A DNA stretch of 64,000 nt from assembly GCA_003367665.1 (NCBI GenBank), contig QKXI01000002.1, positions 1-64,000 of the forward strand. The letters are read 5' to 3'. The stretch is from Leifsonia sp. ku-ls (lineage in GTDB: Bacteria; Actinomycetota; Actinomycetes; Actinomycetales; Microbacteriaceae). Position numbers and translations under genes: made by a program. The notes beneath the pieces are model-generated. The model was not told the origin of the DNA and did not search any database. It was given only the letters and a program-made list of their open reading frames with translations. Shown here piece by piece: positions 1 through 7,371 of the stretch. Every line of letters starts with the position of its first letter. Within the stretch, counting starts at the first letter, position 1.

Positions 1-164
1 CTGCCGGTGAGTTGGCTGCGGGGAGCATCTTGGATGTGATCGCTGCCAAGCCGGAGGCGGTGTTGGGGTTGGCGACCGGGTCCTGCCGGTGAGTTGGCTG
101 CGGGGAGCATCTTGGATGTGATCGCTGCCAAGCCGGAGGCGGTGTTGGGGTTGGCGACCGGGTC
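1..164. repeat. 82-bp perfect tandem duplication at the window edge
   Basis: Bases 1-82 are repeated exactly as 83-164. Both copies encode the same part of nagB, but 82 is not a multiple of three, so the reading frame of copy 1 runs into a TGA at 90-92. A duplication that begins exactly at base 1 and breaks a gene that is intact downstream is most simply a contig-end assembly artefact. A real duplication that inactivates nagB is possible but less likely. Confidence 0.9.
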
Positions 165-834
165 GACGCCGTTGGTGGTGTACCGGGCGTTGGAGCGGGG
201 CATCCGGGAGCGGGGGATCGATGTCTCGCACGTGCGCGGGTACGCGTTGGATGAGTATGTGGGGTTGCCGGCCGGGCATCCGGAGTCGTATCGGGCGGTG
301 ATCACCCGGGAGGTGGTGGAGCCGCTGGGGCTCACCCCGTCGCTGATCCATGTGCCGAACGGGTCGTTGGAGCGCATCGAGCACGCCGGCGCGGACTATG
401 AGCGGGCGATCGCGGAGTCCGGTGGGGTGGATGTGCAGTTGTTGGGCATCGGCACGGACGGGCACATCGGGTTCAACGAGCCGGGGTCCTCGTTCGCGTC
501 GATCACCCGGGTGAAGACGTTGACCGAGCAGACCCGGCGGGACAATGCCCGGTTCTTCGCGTCGGAGGATCAGGTGCCGATGCACTGCATCACCCAGGGT
601 CTCTCGACGATCTTGAAGGCGCGGCATCTGATGCTGTTGGCGTTCGGGGAGGGCAAGGCGGAGGCGTTGGCCGGGGCGGTCGAGGGTCCGGTGTCGGCGT
701 CGAACCCGGGTTCGGCGATCCAGTTGCACCCGCATGTGACGGTGCTGGTGGACGAGGCCGCCGCGTCCCGGCTGCGCAACCTGGACTACTACCGCTACGC
801 CTACGCCAACAAACCCGCCTGGCAGACCCTCTGA
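83..834 (+). CDS. nagB: Glucosamine-6-phosphate deaminase, 5' partial
   Basis: Converts glucosamine-6-phosphate to fructose-6-phosphate and ammonia, the step that brings amino sugars into glycolysis. The frame is open from the second copy of the edge duplication. Visible family signatures are the GLATGSTP phosphate loop near the N-terminus and the GTDGHIGFNEPGSS active-site segment. The C-terminus looks complete. The first 20 or so codons are missing: the TTG at 94 is only the first start-like codon in frame, and its residue is normally an internal leucine (AGELAAGS). The gene is convergent with nagA, with three bases between the stop codons. The duplication at 1-164 destroys the upstream frame, so this sequence alone does not show whether the gene is intact. 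Confidence 0.93.
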
Positions 835-837
835 CGC

Positions 838-1995
838 TCAGGCGGTGAGGACGGCGCCGTCGGCGACGACGGTGCGCACCTGCCAGTCGTGGTCGAGCAG
901 CACGGCGTCGGCCACGTAGCCGGTGTGCAGCCGTCCGAGGCGGTGGTCCTCGCCGAGGACGCGCGCAGGCGTGCGGGTGAGCGCGGTCACCGCCGCGACC
1001 GGGTCGACGCCGGCGAGCGTGACGGCGTTGCGGAGGGCGGCGTCCTGGGTCAGCGTGGAGCCGGCGATCGTGTCGGTGCCGGACAGCACGGCGAGCCCGT
1101 CGTGCACGGTGACGTTGAGGCCGCCCAGGCTGTAGTCGCCGTCCGACGCGCCCGCCGCGGCCATCGCGTCGGTGACCAGGGCGACGCGGCCCGGCGCCTC
1201 GCGGAACAGCAGCGCCGCGACCGACGGATGCACGTGCAGGCCGTCGAGGATGAGCTCCAGCGTCACCTCGGGGTTCTCGATCGCCGCCATCACCGGCCCG
1301 GGCGCGCGATGGTGGATGCCGGGCATGGCGTTGAAGGCGTGCGTGAGCAGCCGGGCGCCCACCTCGAACGCGCGTGCGGCCTGCGCCTGGTCCGCGGTCG
1401 TGTGCCCGACGCCGACCACGACGCCGGCCTCGATCAGCACGCCGATCGCCTCCAGGGCGTTCGGCAGCTCCGGCGCGATGGTCGCGGTGCGGAGGGTGCC
1501 GCGGGCCGCGCCGATCAGCTCCTCCACCGCCTCGGGCTCGGGGTCGCGTAGGAAGCGCGCGTCGTGCGCTCCCCGCCGCTCCGGCGCGAGGAAAGGTCCC
1601 TCGAGGTGCGAGCCGAGCACCAGCGGGTCGGTGGCGGCGAGCTCGGCGACGATGCCGAGGCTCTCGCGCAGGGAGGCGAGCGGATTCGCGACGTGCGAGA
1701 TCAGCGAGCGGGTGGTGCCGTGGGCGCGGTGGGTGGCGAGTGCGGCGCGCATCTCCTCCACGCCGTCGTCGTACGGGTGGCCGCCTCCGCCGTGGCAGTG
1801 CAGGTCGAGGAAGCCGGGCGTCAGCCAGTGGCCGCCGCCGTCGACGACCGTCGTGCCCTCCTCGGCGGCGTGGGCGCGCCATCCCGTGCCCGTCCCGGTC
1901 GCGACGATGTGCGCGCCGTCGGCCAGCAGCCAGAAGTCGTCGACGCGCCCGTCCGCGTCGAGCTTGCGGGCGCCGTGGACGACCAGCCGGGTCAT
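838..1995 (-). CDS. nagA: N-acetylglucosamine-6-phosphate deacetylase
   Basis: Removes acetate from GlcNAc-6-phosphate to give the NagB substrate. The 385-residue protein is an amidohydrolase of the usual family length. Metal-site motifs are visible in order: DLHCHGGGG, HLEGPFLAPERRGAH, GHTTADQAQ, THAFNAMPGIHHR and LVTDAMAAAG, which carries the catalytic Asp. The ATG at 1995 gives the normal N-terminus MTRLVVHGARKL. The frame stays open upstream, but that extension is arginine-rich and looks like out-of-frame coding sequence from the neighbouring gene. The start overlaps the stop of the upstream DUF2568 gene by four bases (ATGA), so the two are probably co-transcribed. A ROK kinase and a GH20 hexosaminidase about 23 kb away could feed the same pathway. 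Confidence 0.95.
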   Translation of the reverse strand: MTRLVVHGARKLDADGRVDDFWLLADGAHIVATGTGTGWRAHAAEEGTTVVDGGGHWLTPGFLDLHCHGGGGHPYDDGVEEMRAALATHRAHGTTRSLISHVANPLASLRESLGIVAELAATDPLVLGSHLEGPFLAPERRGAHDARFLRDPEPEAVEELIGAARGTLRTATIAPELPNALEAIGVLIEAGVVVGVGHTTADQAQAARAFEVGARLLTHAFNAMPGIHHRAPGPVMAAIENPEVTLELILDGLHVHPSVAALLFREAPGRVALVTDAMAAAGASDGDYSLGGLNVTVHDGLAVLSGTDTIAGSTLTQDAALRNAVTLAGVDPVAAVTALTRTPARVLGEDHRLGRLHTGYVADAVLLDHDWQVRTVVADGAVLTA

Positions 1996-2357
1996 GCGAA
2001 CTCGCGTCGTCCGTTGAGAACGCCGCTCACGGTCGCCACCACGGCGAACACGATCGCGACGACGGGCTGGCCCAGATTCCACCAGGCGAACGCCGCGGAC
2101 CCCATGACGACGATCTCCACGATCGCCTTCACGAACGCGTCCACGTGGAGCACCGCCTTGGGTGAGCGGAACAGCGCCCAGAGCAGGATCGCGATCACGG
2201 GCGCGCCGATGCCGACCAGGATGTTCCACGGCAGCGGCCAGGCGACGAAGCCCCAGATGCCGAGCGAGACGATCGCGAACAGCTCGAGCAGGAACCGGAT
2301 CACGTCGTTGACGCCGACCTTGACGGCGGGGTGCTGTTCTGGCGCGGAAGTCACCAC
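1992..2357 (-). CDS. YrdB/DUF2568 family small membrane protein
   Basis: A protein of about 121 residues with four hydrophobic segments (near residues 18-40, 43-62, 75-92 and 95-112) separated by short loops. This is typical of the YrdB-like DUF2568 family, whose function is unknown. Two GTG codons in a row (2357 and 2354) can serve as start. The stop overlaps the nagA start by four bases, so it should be translated together with nagA. The link with nagA is positional only and I infer no role from it. Confidence 0.75.
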   Translation of the reverse strand: MVTSAPEQHPAVKVGVNDVIRFLLELFAIVSLGIWGFVAWPLPWNILVGIGAPVIAILLWALFRSPKAVLHVDAFVKAIVEIVVMGSAAFAWWNLGQPVVAIVFAVVATVSGVLNGRREFA

Positions 2358-2377
2358 GTCAGTCTACCGAGGGGGAC

Positions 2378-3241
2378 CTAGCGGAAGATGATCGTCCTGG
2401 CGCCGTCGAGCAGCACGCGGTCCTCGGCGAACCACTTGACCGCCTGCGTCAGGGTGCGGCTCTCCTCGTCCTGGCCGATCGCCACCAGCTGCTGCACGGT
2501 GTTGGTGTGGTCGACGCGGACCACGTTCTGCTCGATGATCGGCCCCTCGTCGAGGTCGCTCGTGACGAAGTGCGCCGTCGCGCCGATGAGCTTCACGCCG
2601 CGCGCGTGCGCCTGGCGGTACGGGTTCGCGCCCTTGAAGCCGGGGAGGAAGGAGTGGTGGATGTTGATCGCCCGTCCCGCGAGCCGCTCGCACAGCTCCG
2701 GCGACAGGATCTGCATGTACCGGGCCAGCACGACCAGCTCGATGTCGTGCTGCTCCACCGCCTCCAGGATGCGCCGCTCGAACGCGGCCTTCGACGCGGC
2801 GTCGGTAACGGGCCGCGACTCGAATGGGACGCCGTAGAAGCCGGCCAGGTCGCTGAGTGTGTCGTGGTTGGAGAGCACGAGCGGGATCTCGACCGGCAGC
2901 TGGCCGGCGCGCTGCCGGAACAGCAGGTCGTTGAGGCAGTGCGCCGCCTTCGAGACCAGCACGAGGGTGCGCAGCGGCCGGCCGACGTTGTCGACGCGGT
3001 GCGTCATCCCGAACCGCTCCACCACCGGCGCGAGCGCCTGCTCGAACTCGTCGCGGCGCGCCTCCGACTCGACCTGCAGCCGCATGAAGAACCGCCCGGT
3101 GTCGGTGCTGGCGAACTGCTGGCTCTCGGTGATGTTGCCCCGCGCGGCGACGATCGCGCCGCTCACGGCATGGACGATGCCAGGGCGGTCGGCGCAGCTG
3201 AAGGTGAGCACCCAGTGGTTGGAGGGGGACGAGTCGGTCAC
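2378..3241 (-). CDS. purU: Formyltetrahydrofolate deformylase
   Basis: Hydrolyses 10-formyl-THF to formate and THF, balancing one-carbon pools and supplying formate for purine synthesis. An N-terminal ACT domain begins with LTFSCADRPGIVHAVSG (about residues 10-85). It is followed by a formyltransferase domain with INIHHSFLPGFKGANPYRQA, which includes the catalytic His, and ATAHFVTSDLDEGPIIEQ, which includes the catalytic Asp. The GTG at 3241 gives 287 residues, the normal family length. The 116 extra open codons upstream read through the toxin-antitoxin promoter and antitoxin gene on the other strand and are not credible. The gene is divergent from the antitoxin gene. Confidence 0.92.
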   Translation of the reverse strand: MTDSSPSNHWVLTFSCADRPGIVHAVSGAIVAARGNITESQQFASTDTGRFFMRLQVESEARRDEFEQALAPVVERFGMTHRVDNVGRPLRTLVLVSKAAHCLNDLLFRQRAGQLPVEIPLVLSNHDTLSDLAGFYGVPFESRPVTDAASKAAFERRILEAVEQHDIELVVLARYMQILSPELCERLAGRAINIHHSFLPGFKGANPYRQAHARGVKLIGATAHFVTSDLDEGPIIEQNVVRVDHTNTVQQLVAIGQDEESRTLTQAVKWFAEDRVLLDGARTIIFR

Positions 3242-3274
3242 CTTGACAGGGTAGCGGTATCCGGGGGGAGTGCT

Positions 3275-3319
3275 AGGGTTGATTGATATCCAAAATATGT
3301 TTGCATTTAGGGGGCATTC
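3275..3319 (+). promoter_or_regulatory. AT-rich promoter/operator region of the toxin-antitoxin pair
   Basis: This short stretch is clearly AT-richer than its surroundings. It carries an inverted repeat CAAA-N5-TTTG (3291-3303) directly before the ribosome binding site AGGGGG (3309-3314). Ribbon-helix-helix antitoxins usually bind such small palindromes to repress their own operon. A TTGATT at 3279-3284 could be a -35 element, but no good -10 is present at the right distance, so promoter positions are uncertain. Confidence 0.4.
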
Positions 3320-3535
3320 ATGATGAAGCACGTTTCCGTTGTCGTCGATCTCGACGTGGACATCTATGAGACCATCGAGCGATTCGCGGAAGGCTCGCGC
3401 CGCACGATGGAGGAGGAGCTGCATTACATCATCGGTCAGGCCGCCGTCGGGGAGCCGGTCGATCACGGTCCGGACATCCGAAAGCTCGGCTTCGTGGAGT
3501 TCATCCGCAACCGGGTCGAAGCGATGGACGAATGA
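3320..3535 (+). CDS. FitA/VapB-like ribbon-helix-helix antitoxin
   Basis: A 71-residue protein. The N-terminal part, MMKHVSVVVDLDVDIYETIERFAEGSRRTMEEELHYII, has the beta-strand plus two-helix pattern of a ribbon-helix-helix DNA-binding domain. The C-terminal tail (GFVEFIRNRVEAMDE) would wrap the toxin. An AGGGGG ribosome binding site lies five bases before the ATG at 3320; a second ATG at 3323 is equally usable. The stop overlaps the toxin start (ATGA), the usual layout for coupled translation of antitoxin and toxin. Predicted role: neutralise the PIN toxin and repress the operon. Confidence 0.75.
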   Translation: MMKHVSVVVDLDVDIYETIERFAEGSRRTMEEELHYIIGQAAVGEPVDHGPDIRKLGFVEFIRNRVEAMDE

Positions 3536-3948
3536 TCGTCGTCGACACGAACGTCCTCTCCGAGCTGGCCAAGAGTCGGCCCGATCCACGGGTCGTCCGC
3601 TGGTTCGAGGCGACGAGCCCGGAAGGCCTTTACATCACGGCGGTGACCGTGACCGAGATGTTGACGGGGGCCAATCGGATGGACGACAACCCCAGCTCAG
3701 ACGCGAAGGCCGAGGTGATCCTCGAGGTCCTCGCGCGATACCACCGGAAGACTCTTCCGTTCGACGTTCTGGCGGCCGCTGAGTGCGCGAACATCACCTC
3801 GCTGCGCTTCGCGGCCGGCCGCCCGATCGCCATCGCCGACGCGATGATCGCCGCCACGGCGATCGCCGTCGAGGCCGACGCGATCGCGACGCGCGACAAG
3901 GACTTCGCCGACGTCGGCATCCCCGTCCTCGACCCCTGGGCCGCCTGA
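3532..3948 (+). CDS. PIN-domain ribonuclease toxin, FitB/VapC type
   Basis: A 138-residue PIN-domain protein, expected to be a Mg-dependent RNase that cuts tRNA or other structured RNA when its antitoxin is lost. The acidic active-site residues are in the expected places: Asp5 in MIVVDTNVLSEL, Glu42 in AVTVTEML, Asp103 in PIAIADAMIAATA and Asp123 in IATRDKDFADV. Its ATG overlaps the antitoxin stop by four bases. The sequence DTNVLSEL...RDKDF resembles FitB-type VapC proteins. The target RNA cannot be read from the sequence. Confidence 0.85.
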   Translation: MIVVDTNVLSELAKSRPDPRVVRWFEATSPEGLYITAVTVTEMLTGANRMDDNPSSDAKAEVILEVLARYHRKTLPFDVLAAAECANITSLRFAAGRPIAIADAMIAATAIAVEADAIATRDKDFADVGIPVLDPWAA

Positions 3949-3994
3949 CCTCGCCCTGTTGACGACCGCCAGGGCGGTGCACCACGATCGGTGC

Positions 3995-5461
3995 ATGACC
4001 ACCACCGGTGAGGACCGCCCCGACGCCCGGACGGGTGCGGCGTCCGCCTTCAATGTCGAGCTGAACGGGCTCAACACCATCCACGAGAGCGAGCGGCGCG
4101 GGAAGCCGCGAGACCTGTTCTGGCCGTGGTTCGGCGCCAACGTCTCCGTGTTCGGGCTCAGCTACGGTTCGTTCCTGCTCGGGTTCGGCATCTCGTTCTG
4201 GCAGGCGACCATCGTCGGCGTCGTGGGCATCGTCGCCTCCTTCCTGCTCTGCGGGGTCATCTCGCTCGCGGGCAAGCGCGGGTCCGCGCCGACGATGGTG
4301 CTCAGCCGGGCCATGTTCGGGGTCGAGGGCAACCGCGTGCCGTCGTTCCTGTCCTGGCTGCTGACCGTCGGGTGGGAGACGGTGCTCGTGTCGCTCGCGG
4401 CGCTCGCGACGGCCACGGTGTTCCAGCAGCTCGGCTGGGAGGGCGGTCTGGTCACCAAGCTGGTGGCGCTCGTCGTCGTCGTCGCGCTCGTCATCGTCGG
4501 CGGCGTGATCGGCTTCCACCTGATCATGCGCATGCAGATGGTGATCACGATCGTCACCGGCGTGCTCACGATCCTCTACATCCTGCTGGTGCTCGGCCAC
4601 ATCGACCTCGGCGCCGTCGCGGCGCTCCCGGCGGGCGACACGCCGCACGTGATCGGCGGCTTCGTCTTCATGCTGACCGGGTTCGGGTTGGGATGGGTGA
4701 ACGCGGCGGCGGACTACTCCCGCTACCTGCCGCGCTCCTCGCGCAGCGGAGCCGTCGTGGGCTGGACCACGTTCGGCTCCTCGCTCGCGCCGGTCATCCT
4801 GCTCCTCTTCGGCATCCTGCTCGCCGGCTCGTCGTCGAAGCTCAGCCAGGCGATCGGCGCCGACCCGATCGGCGCGCTGGCGTCGCTGCTCCCGACGTGG
4901 TTCCTGGTGCCGTTCGTGATCGTCGCCGTCCTCGGTCTGGTCGGCGGCGCGGTGCTCGACATCTACTCGTCGGGTCTCGCCCTGCTGAGCGTCGGCGTGC
5001 GCGTGCCGCGGTACGTCGCGGCCGGCATCGACGGCGTGATCATGACGGCCGGCGCGATCTACGTCGTGCTCTTCGCCACCGACTTCATCGGGCCGTTCCA
5101 GGGCTTCCTGATCACCCTCGGCGTGCCGATCGCGGCGTGGTGCGGCATCTTCGTCGCCGACACGCAGCTGCGCAGACGCGACTACGCGGAGGCCGAGCTG
5201 TACGACAGGAACGGACGCTACGGCTCCGTGCGCTGGCTCCCGATCGCGCTGATCGTCATCGGCACCGCGATCGGCTGGGGGCTCGTGACCAACACCTACG
5301 CCGACTGGCTCAGCTGGCAGGGCTACCTGCTCGGCCCGATCGGAGGCAAGCAGGGCGACTGGGCCTTCGCCAACCTGGGCGTTCTGGTCGCCCTGGTGAT
5401 CGGCTACCTGGGCACGCTGCTGTTCTCGCGCGCGGCGGTGCGCCGCCAGGAGCAGCGATGA
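3995..5461 (+). CDS. NCS1-family nucleobase/purine-cytosine permease
   Basis: A 488-residue integral membrane protein with about twelve hydrophobic segments. It starts with the family pattern ELNGLNTIHESERRGKPRDLFWPWFGANVS and continues with GANVSVFGLSYGSFLLGFGISFWQA, typical of proton- or sodium-driven uptake of cytosine, purines, allantoin or similar compounds. The ATG at 3995 is preferred to the TTG at 3959. A TTGACG (3959-3964) and CACGAT (3983-3988) form a plausible promoter whose transcript would begin at this ATG, that is a leaderless mRNA. Its stop overlaps the start of the cysteine hydrolase gene, suggesting that the hydrolase acts on the imported compound or its product. The substrate is unknown. 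Confidence 0.85.
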   Translation: MTTTGEDRPDARTGAASAFNVELNGLNTIHESERRGKPRDLFWPWFGANVSVFGLSYGSFLLGFGISFWQATIVGVVGIVASFLLCGVISLAGKRGSAPTMVLSRAMFGVEGNRVPSFLSWLLTVGWETVLVSLAALATATVFQQLGWEGGLVTKLVALVVVVALVIVGGVIGFHLIMRMQMVITIVTGVLTILYILLVLGHIDLGAVAALPAGDTPHVIGGFVFMLTGFGLGWVNAAADYSRYLPRSSRSGAVVGWTTFGSSLAPVILLLFGILLAGSSSKLSQAIGADPIGALASLLPTWFLVPFVIVAVLGLVGGAVLDIYSSGLALLSVGVRVPRYVAAGIDGVIMTAGAIYVVLFATDFIGPFQGFLITLGVPIAAWCGIFVADTQLRRRDYAEAELYDRNGRYGSVRWLPIALIVIGTAIGWGLVTNTYADWLSWQGYLLGPIGGKQGDWAFANLGVLVALVIGYLGTLLFSRAAVRRQEQR

Positions 5462-6009
5462 CCGGGGGACCGACCCTCGTCGTCATCGACATGCAGCAGG
5501 TGTTCGGCGACCCGGCGAGCCCCTGGTTCACGCCGCGGTTCGCGGACGCCGAGGCCACGATCGCCGGTCTCGTCCCGGCGTTCGGCGACCGGGTCGTCTT
5601 CACCCGGTTCGTCGCGCCGGAGCGTCCGGAGGGCGCCTGGGTGCCGTACTACGAGCAGTGGCCCTTCGCCCTCGTTCCCGCGGACGACCCGATCTACGAC
5701 CTCGTGCTCGCGTTCCGCGACACCGGGCACGCCGTCGTCACCGAGCCGACCTTCGGCAAGTGGGGCCCGTCGCTGCGGGACGCGCTGCGCGGCTCCACGG
5801 AGGTGGTGCTGGCGGGCGTCTCCACCGATTGCTGCGTGCTCAGCACCGCCCTCTCCGCCGCCGACGCGGGCGTGCACATCCGGGTCGCGGCGGACGCCTG
5901 TGCGGGGCTGAGCGACGCCGACCACCAACGCGCGCTGGATGCGATGGCGCTGTACGCCCCGCTGGTCGAGATCACGGACTCCGCCGCGGTGCTTGACGGC
6001 CTCCGGTAG
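5458..6009 (+). CDS. Isochorismatase-family cysteine hydrolase
   Basis: A 183-residue protein of the cysteine hydrolase superfamily. The catalytic triad can be placed: Asp in LVVIDMQQVF, Lys in EPTFGKWGPS and Cys in GVSTDCCVLSTALSAADAG. Relatives hydrolyse small amides or carbamoyl compounds (nicotinamide, ureidoacrylate, N-carbamoylsarcosine). The start overlaps the NCS1 permease stop by four bases, so both are made from one mRNA. A nucleobase or hydantoin breakdown step is a reasonable guess, but only a guess. Confidence 0.85.
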   Translation: MTGGPTLVVIDMQQVFGDPASPWFTPRFADAEATIAGLVPAFGDRVVFTRFVAPERPEGAWVPYYEQWPFALVPADDPIYDLVLAFRDTGHAVVTEPTFGKWGPSLRDALRGSTEVVLAGVSTDCCVLSTALSAADAGVHIRVAADACAGLSDADHQRALDAMALYAPLVEITDSAAVLDGLR

Positions 6010-6072
6010 AATCGGACGTGGTCGGCGGTTCCCGCACGGCCCTGGGCGCGCACATCGGCGCGTAGTCGACCC

Positions 6073-6116
6073 GCCATTCCCCCCGGAGCTCCGGGACGCG
6101 CACCGCGCGGAATGGC
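6073..6116 (+). ncRNA. Possible three-way-junction RNA leader of the MFS gene
   Basis: In the 138-base gap before the MFS gene the RNA can fold into a compact three-way junction. P1 pairs GCCATTC (6073-6079) with GAATGGC (6110-6116). P2 is CCCGG-AGCT-CCGGG (6082-6095). P3 is CGCGC-ACC-GCGCG (6097-6109). A further hairpin (CGCGC-ACATCG-GCGCG) lies just upstream. The element ends about 30 bases before the ATG. The nested helices resemble a cis-regulatory leader, but high GC content makes chance pairing easy, and I recognise no known riboswitch class. Confidence 0.35.
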
Positions 6117-6147
6117 CGGGGAACGCCATCCGTTGGACAGATCCGGT

Positions 6148-7359
6148 ATGACTGCCACTTCGACGATCCCGGCGCGCGTCGCGCCGAAATTCCCCTGGAC
6201 CGGGCTGATCGCCCTCGCCGCCGCGACCTTCCTCTCGGTGACGAGCGAGATGATCCCCACCGGGCTCCTGCCCGACATGAGCGCCTCGCTCGGCGTGAGC
6301 GAGGCGCAGATCGGCCTGCTGGTGACCGTGTTCGCCTTCACGGTCGTCGTGACGAGCACCCCGCTCACCGCGCTGACCAGACGCTGGCCGCGGCACGGGC
6401 TGCTGATCGGCATCCTCGTCGTGCTCGGCGTCTCGAACGCCCTCACCGCGATCGCGCCGAGCTACGAGTTCGTCGTCGGCTCGCGCATCCTCGGCGGCGT
6501 CGCGCACGGCATGTTCTGGTCGATCGTCGGCGCCTATGCCGGACACCTCGTGCCGAAGGAGCAGATCGGCCGTGCCGTGTCGATCACCCTGGGCGGTGGG
6601 ACGCTCGCCTTCGTGCTCGGCGTGCCGCTCGGCACGTTCGCGGGTCACGTCTTCGGCTGGCGGCTCTCGTTCGGGCTGCTGGCCGCCCTGATGGCCGTTG
6701 GCGCGGTCGTGATCTGGAGGTTCCTGCCGGCCGTTCGGCGCGAGGAGGACGGTGCGGGCGCCCGCCGCCGCGACCGATCGGCGCCGAAGGTCCGCGACCG
6801 CAGCATCCCGGCCGTGGTGATGGTGTGCCTGATCGCGGCCGTCACCATGGTGGGCCACTACGCCTTCTACACGTTCGTCGTGCCGTTCCTCACGGGCCCG
6901 ATGGGCGTGCCCGCCGGCAATGTCGGCGCCCTGCTGTTCGTGTACGGCATCGCCGGCGCCGGCGGCCTGCTGCTGGCGGGGTCGGTGCTCGGCCCGCGCC
7001 CGCAACTCGGCCTGATCGTGACGCTGCTGGTGACCGGGGCGTCCGTGGCGGCGCTCGCGGTGGTCTCGGCCCAGCCCGTCGCCGCTCTGATCGCGTTCCT
7101 GCTCTGGGGCCTCGCCTTCGGCGCGCTGCCGCCCCTGCTGCAGACGCGCCTGCTGCACACCTCGTCTCCGGCGTTCCGCGACACCGCGAGCGCCCTGTAC
7201 ACCACGTCGTTCAACATCGGGATCGGCGGTGGCGCCCTCGTCGGCTCGCTGATCTTCGACGCCGGCGGCCTCATGCTGCTGCCGTGGTGCTACGTCGGGC
7301 TGCTGCTGGTCTCCGTCGTCCTCGTCTTCGTGGTCGGACGCCTGGACCGCCGGCCCTGA
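6148..7359 (+). CDS. MFS transporter, DHA1/AraJ-like
   Basis: A 403-residue transporter with twelve hydrophobic segments and a central loop rich in Arg and Glu (about residues 193-220) separating two six-helix halves. The stretch ATFLSVTSEMIPTGLLPDMSASLGVSEAQIGLLVTVFAFTVVVTSTPLTAL resembles the AraJ/Cmr group of drug and sugar effluxers (motif near residues 19-70). The ATG at 6148 is preferred over upstream in-frame codons because it gives a normal short N-terminus. Its export substrate is not evident. It is preceded by the possible structured leader at 6073-6116. Confidence 0.82.
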   Translation: MTATSTIPARVAPKFPWTGLIALAAATFLSVTSEMIPTGLLPDMSASLGVSEAQIGLLVTVFAFTVVVTSTPLTALTRRWPRHGLLIGILVVLGVSNALTAIAPSYEFVVGSRILGGVAHGMFWSIVGAYAGHLVPKEQIGRAVSITLGGGTLAFVLGVPLGTFAGHVFGWRLSFGLLAALMAVGAVVIWRFLPAVRREEDGAGARRRDRSAPKVRDRSIPAVVMVCLIAAVTMVGHYAFYTFVVPFLTGPMGVPAGNVGALLFVYGIAGAGGLLLAGSVLGPRPQLGLIVTLLVTGASVAALAVVSAQPVAALIAFLLWGLAFGALPPLLQTRLLHTSSPAFRDTASALYTTSFNIGIGGGALVGSLIFDAGGLMLLPWCYVGLLLVSVVLVFVVGRLDRRP

Positions 7360-7371
7360 CCTCGGTGGGAA

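Noticed and set aside
590-2229. Long open frames on both strands over nagB/nagA
   Set aside because: They are arginine- or proline-rich reading frames caused by high GC third positions and lie over clear enzymes; none shows a protein family.
2378-3589. 403-residue form of PurU
   Set aside because: The extra N-terminal part is antisense to the antitoxin gene and its promoter; the GTG at 3241 gives the normal length.
3320-3948. Sign of a mobile island around the toxin-antitoxin pair
   Set aside because: No integrase, repeats or composition change beyond the short AT-rich promoter; flanking genes are housekeeping type.
6073-6116. tRNA-like gene
   Set aside because: Only three short helices, no T-loop or anticodon arm and no acceptor of seven pairs.
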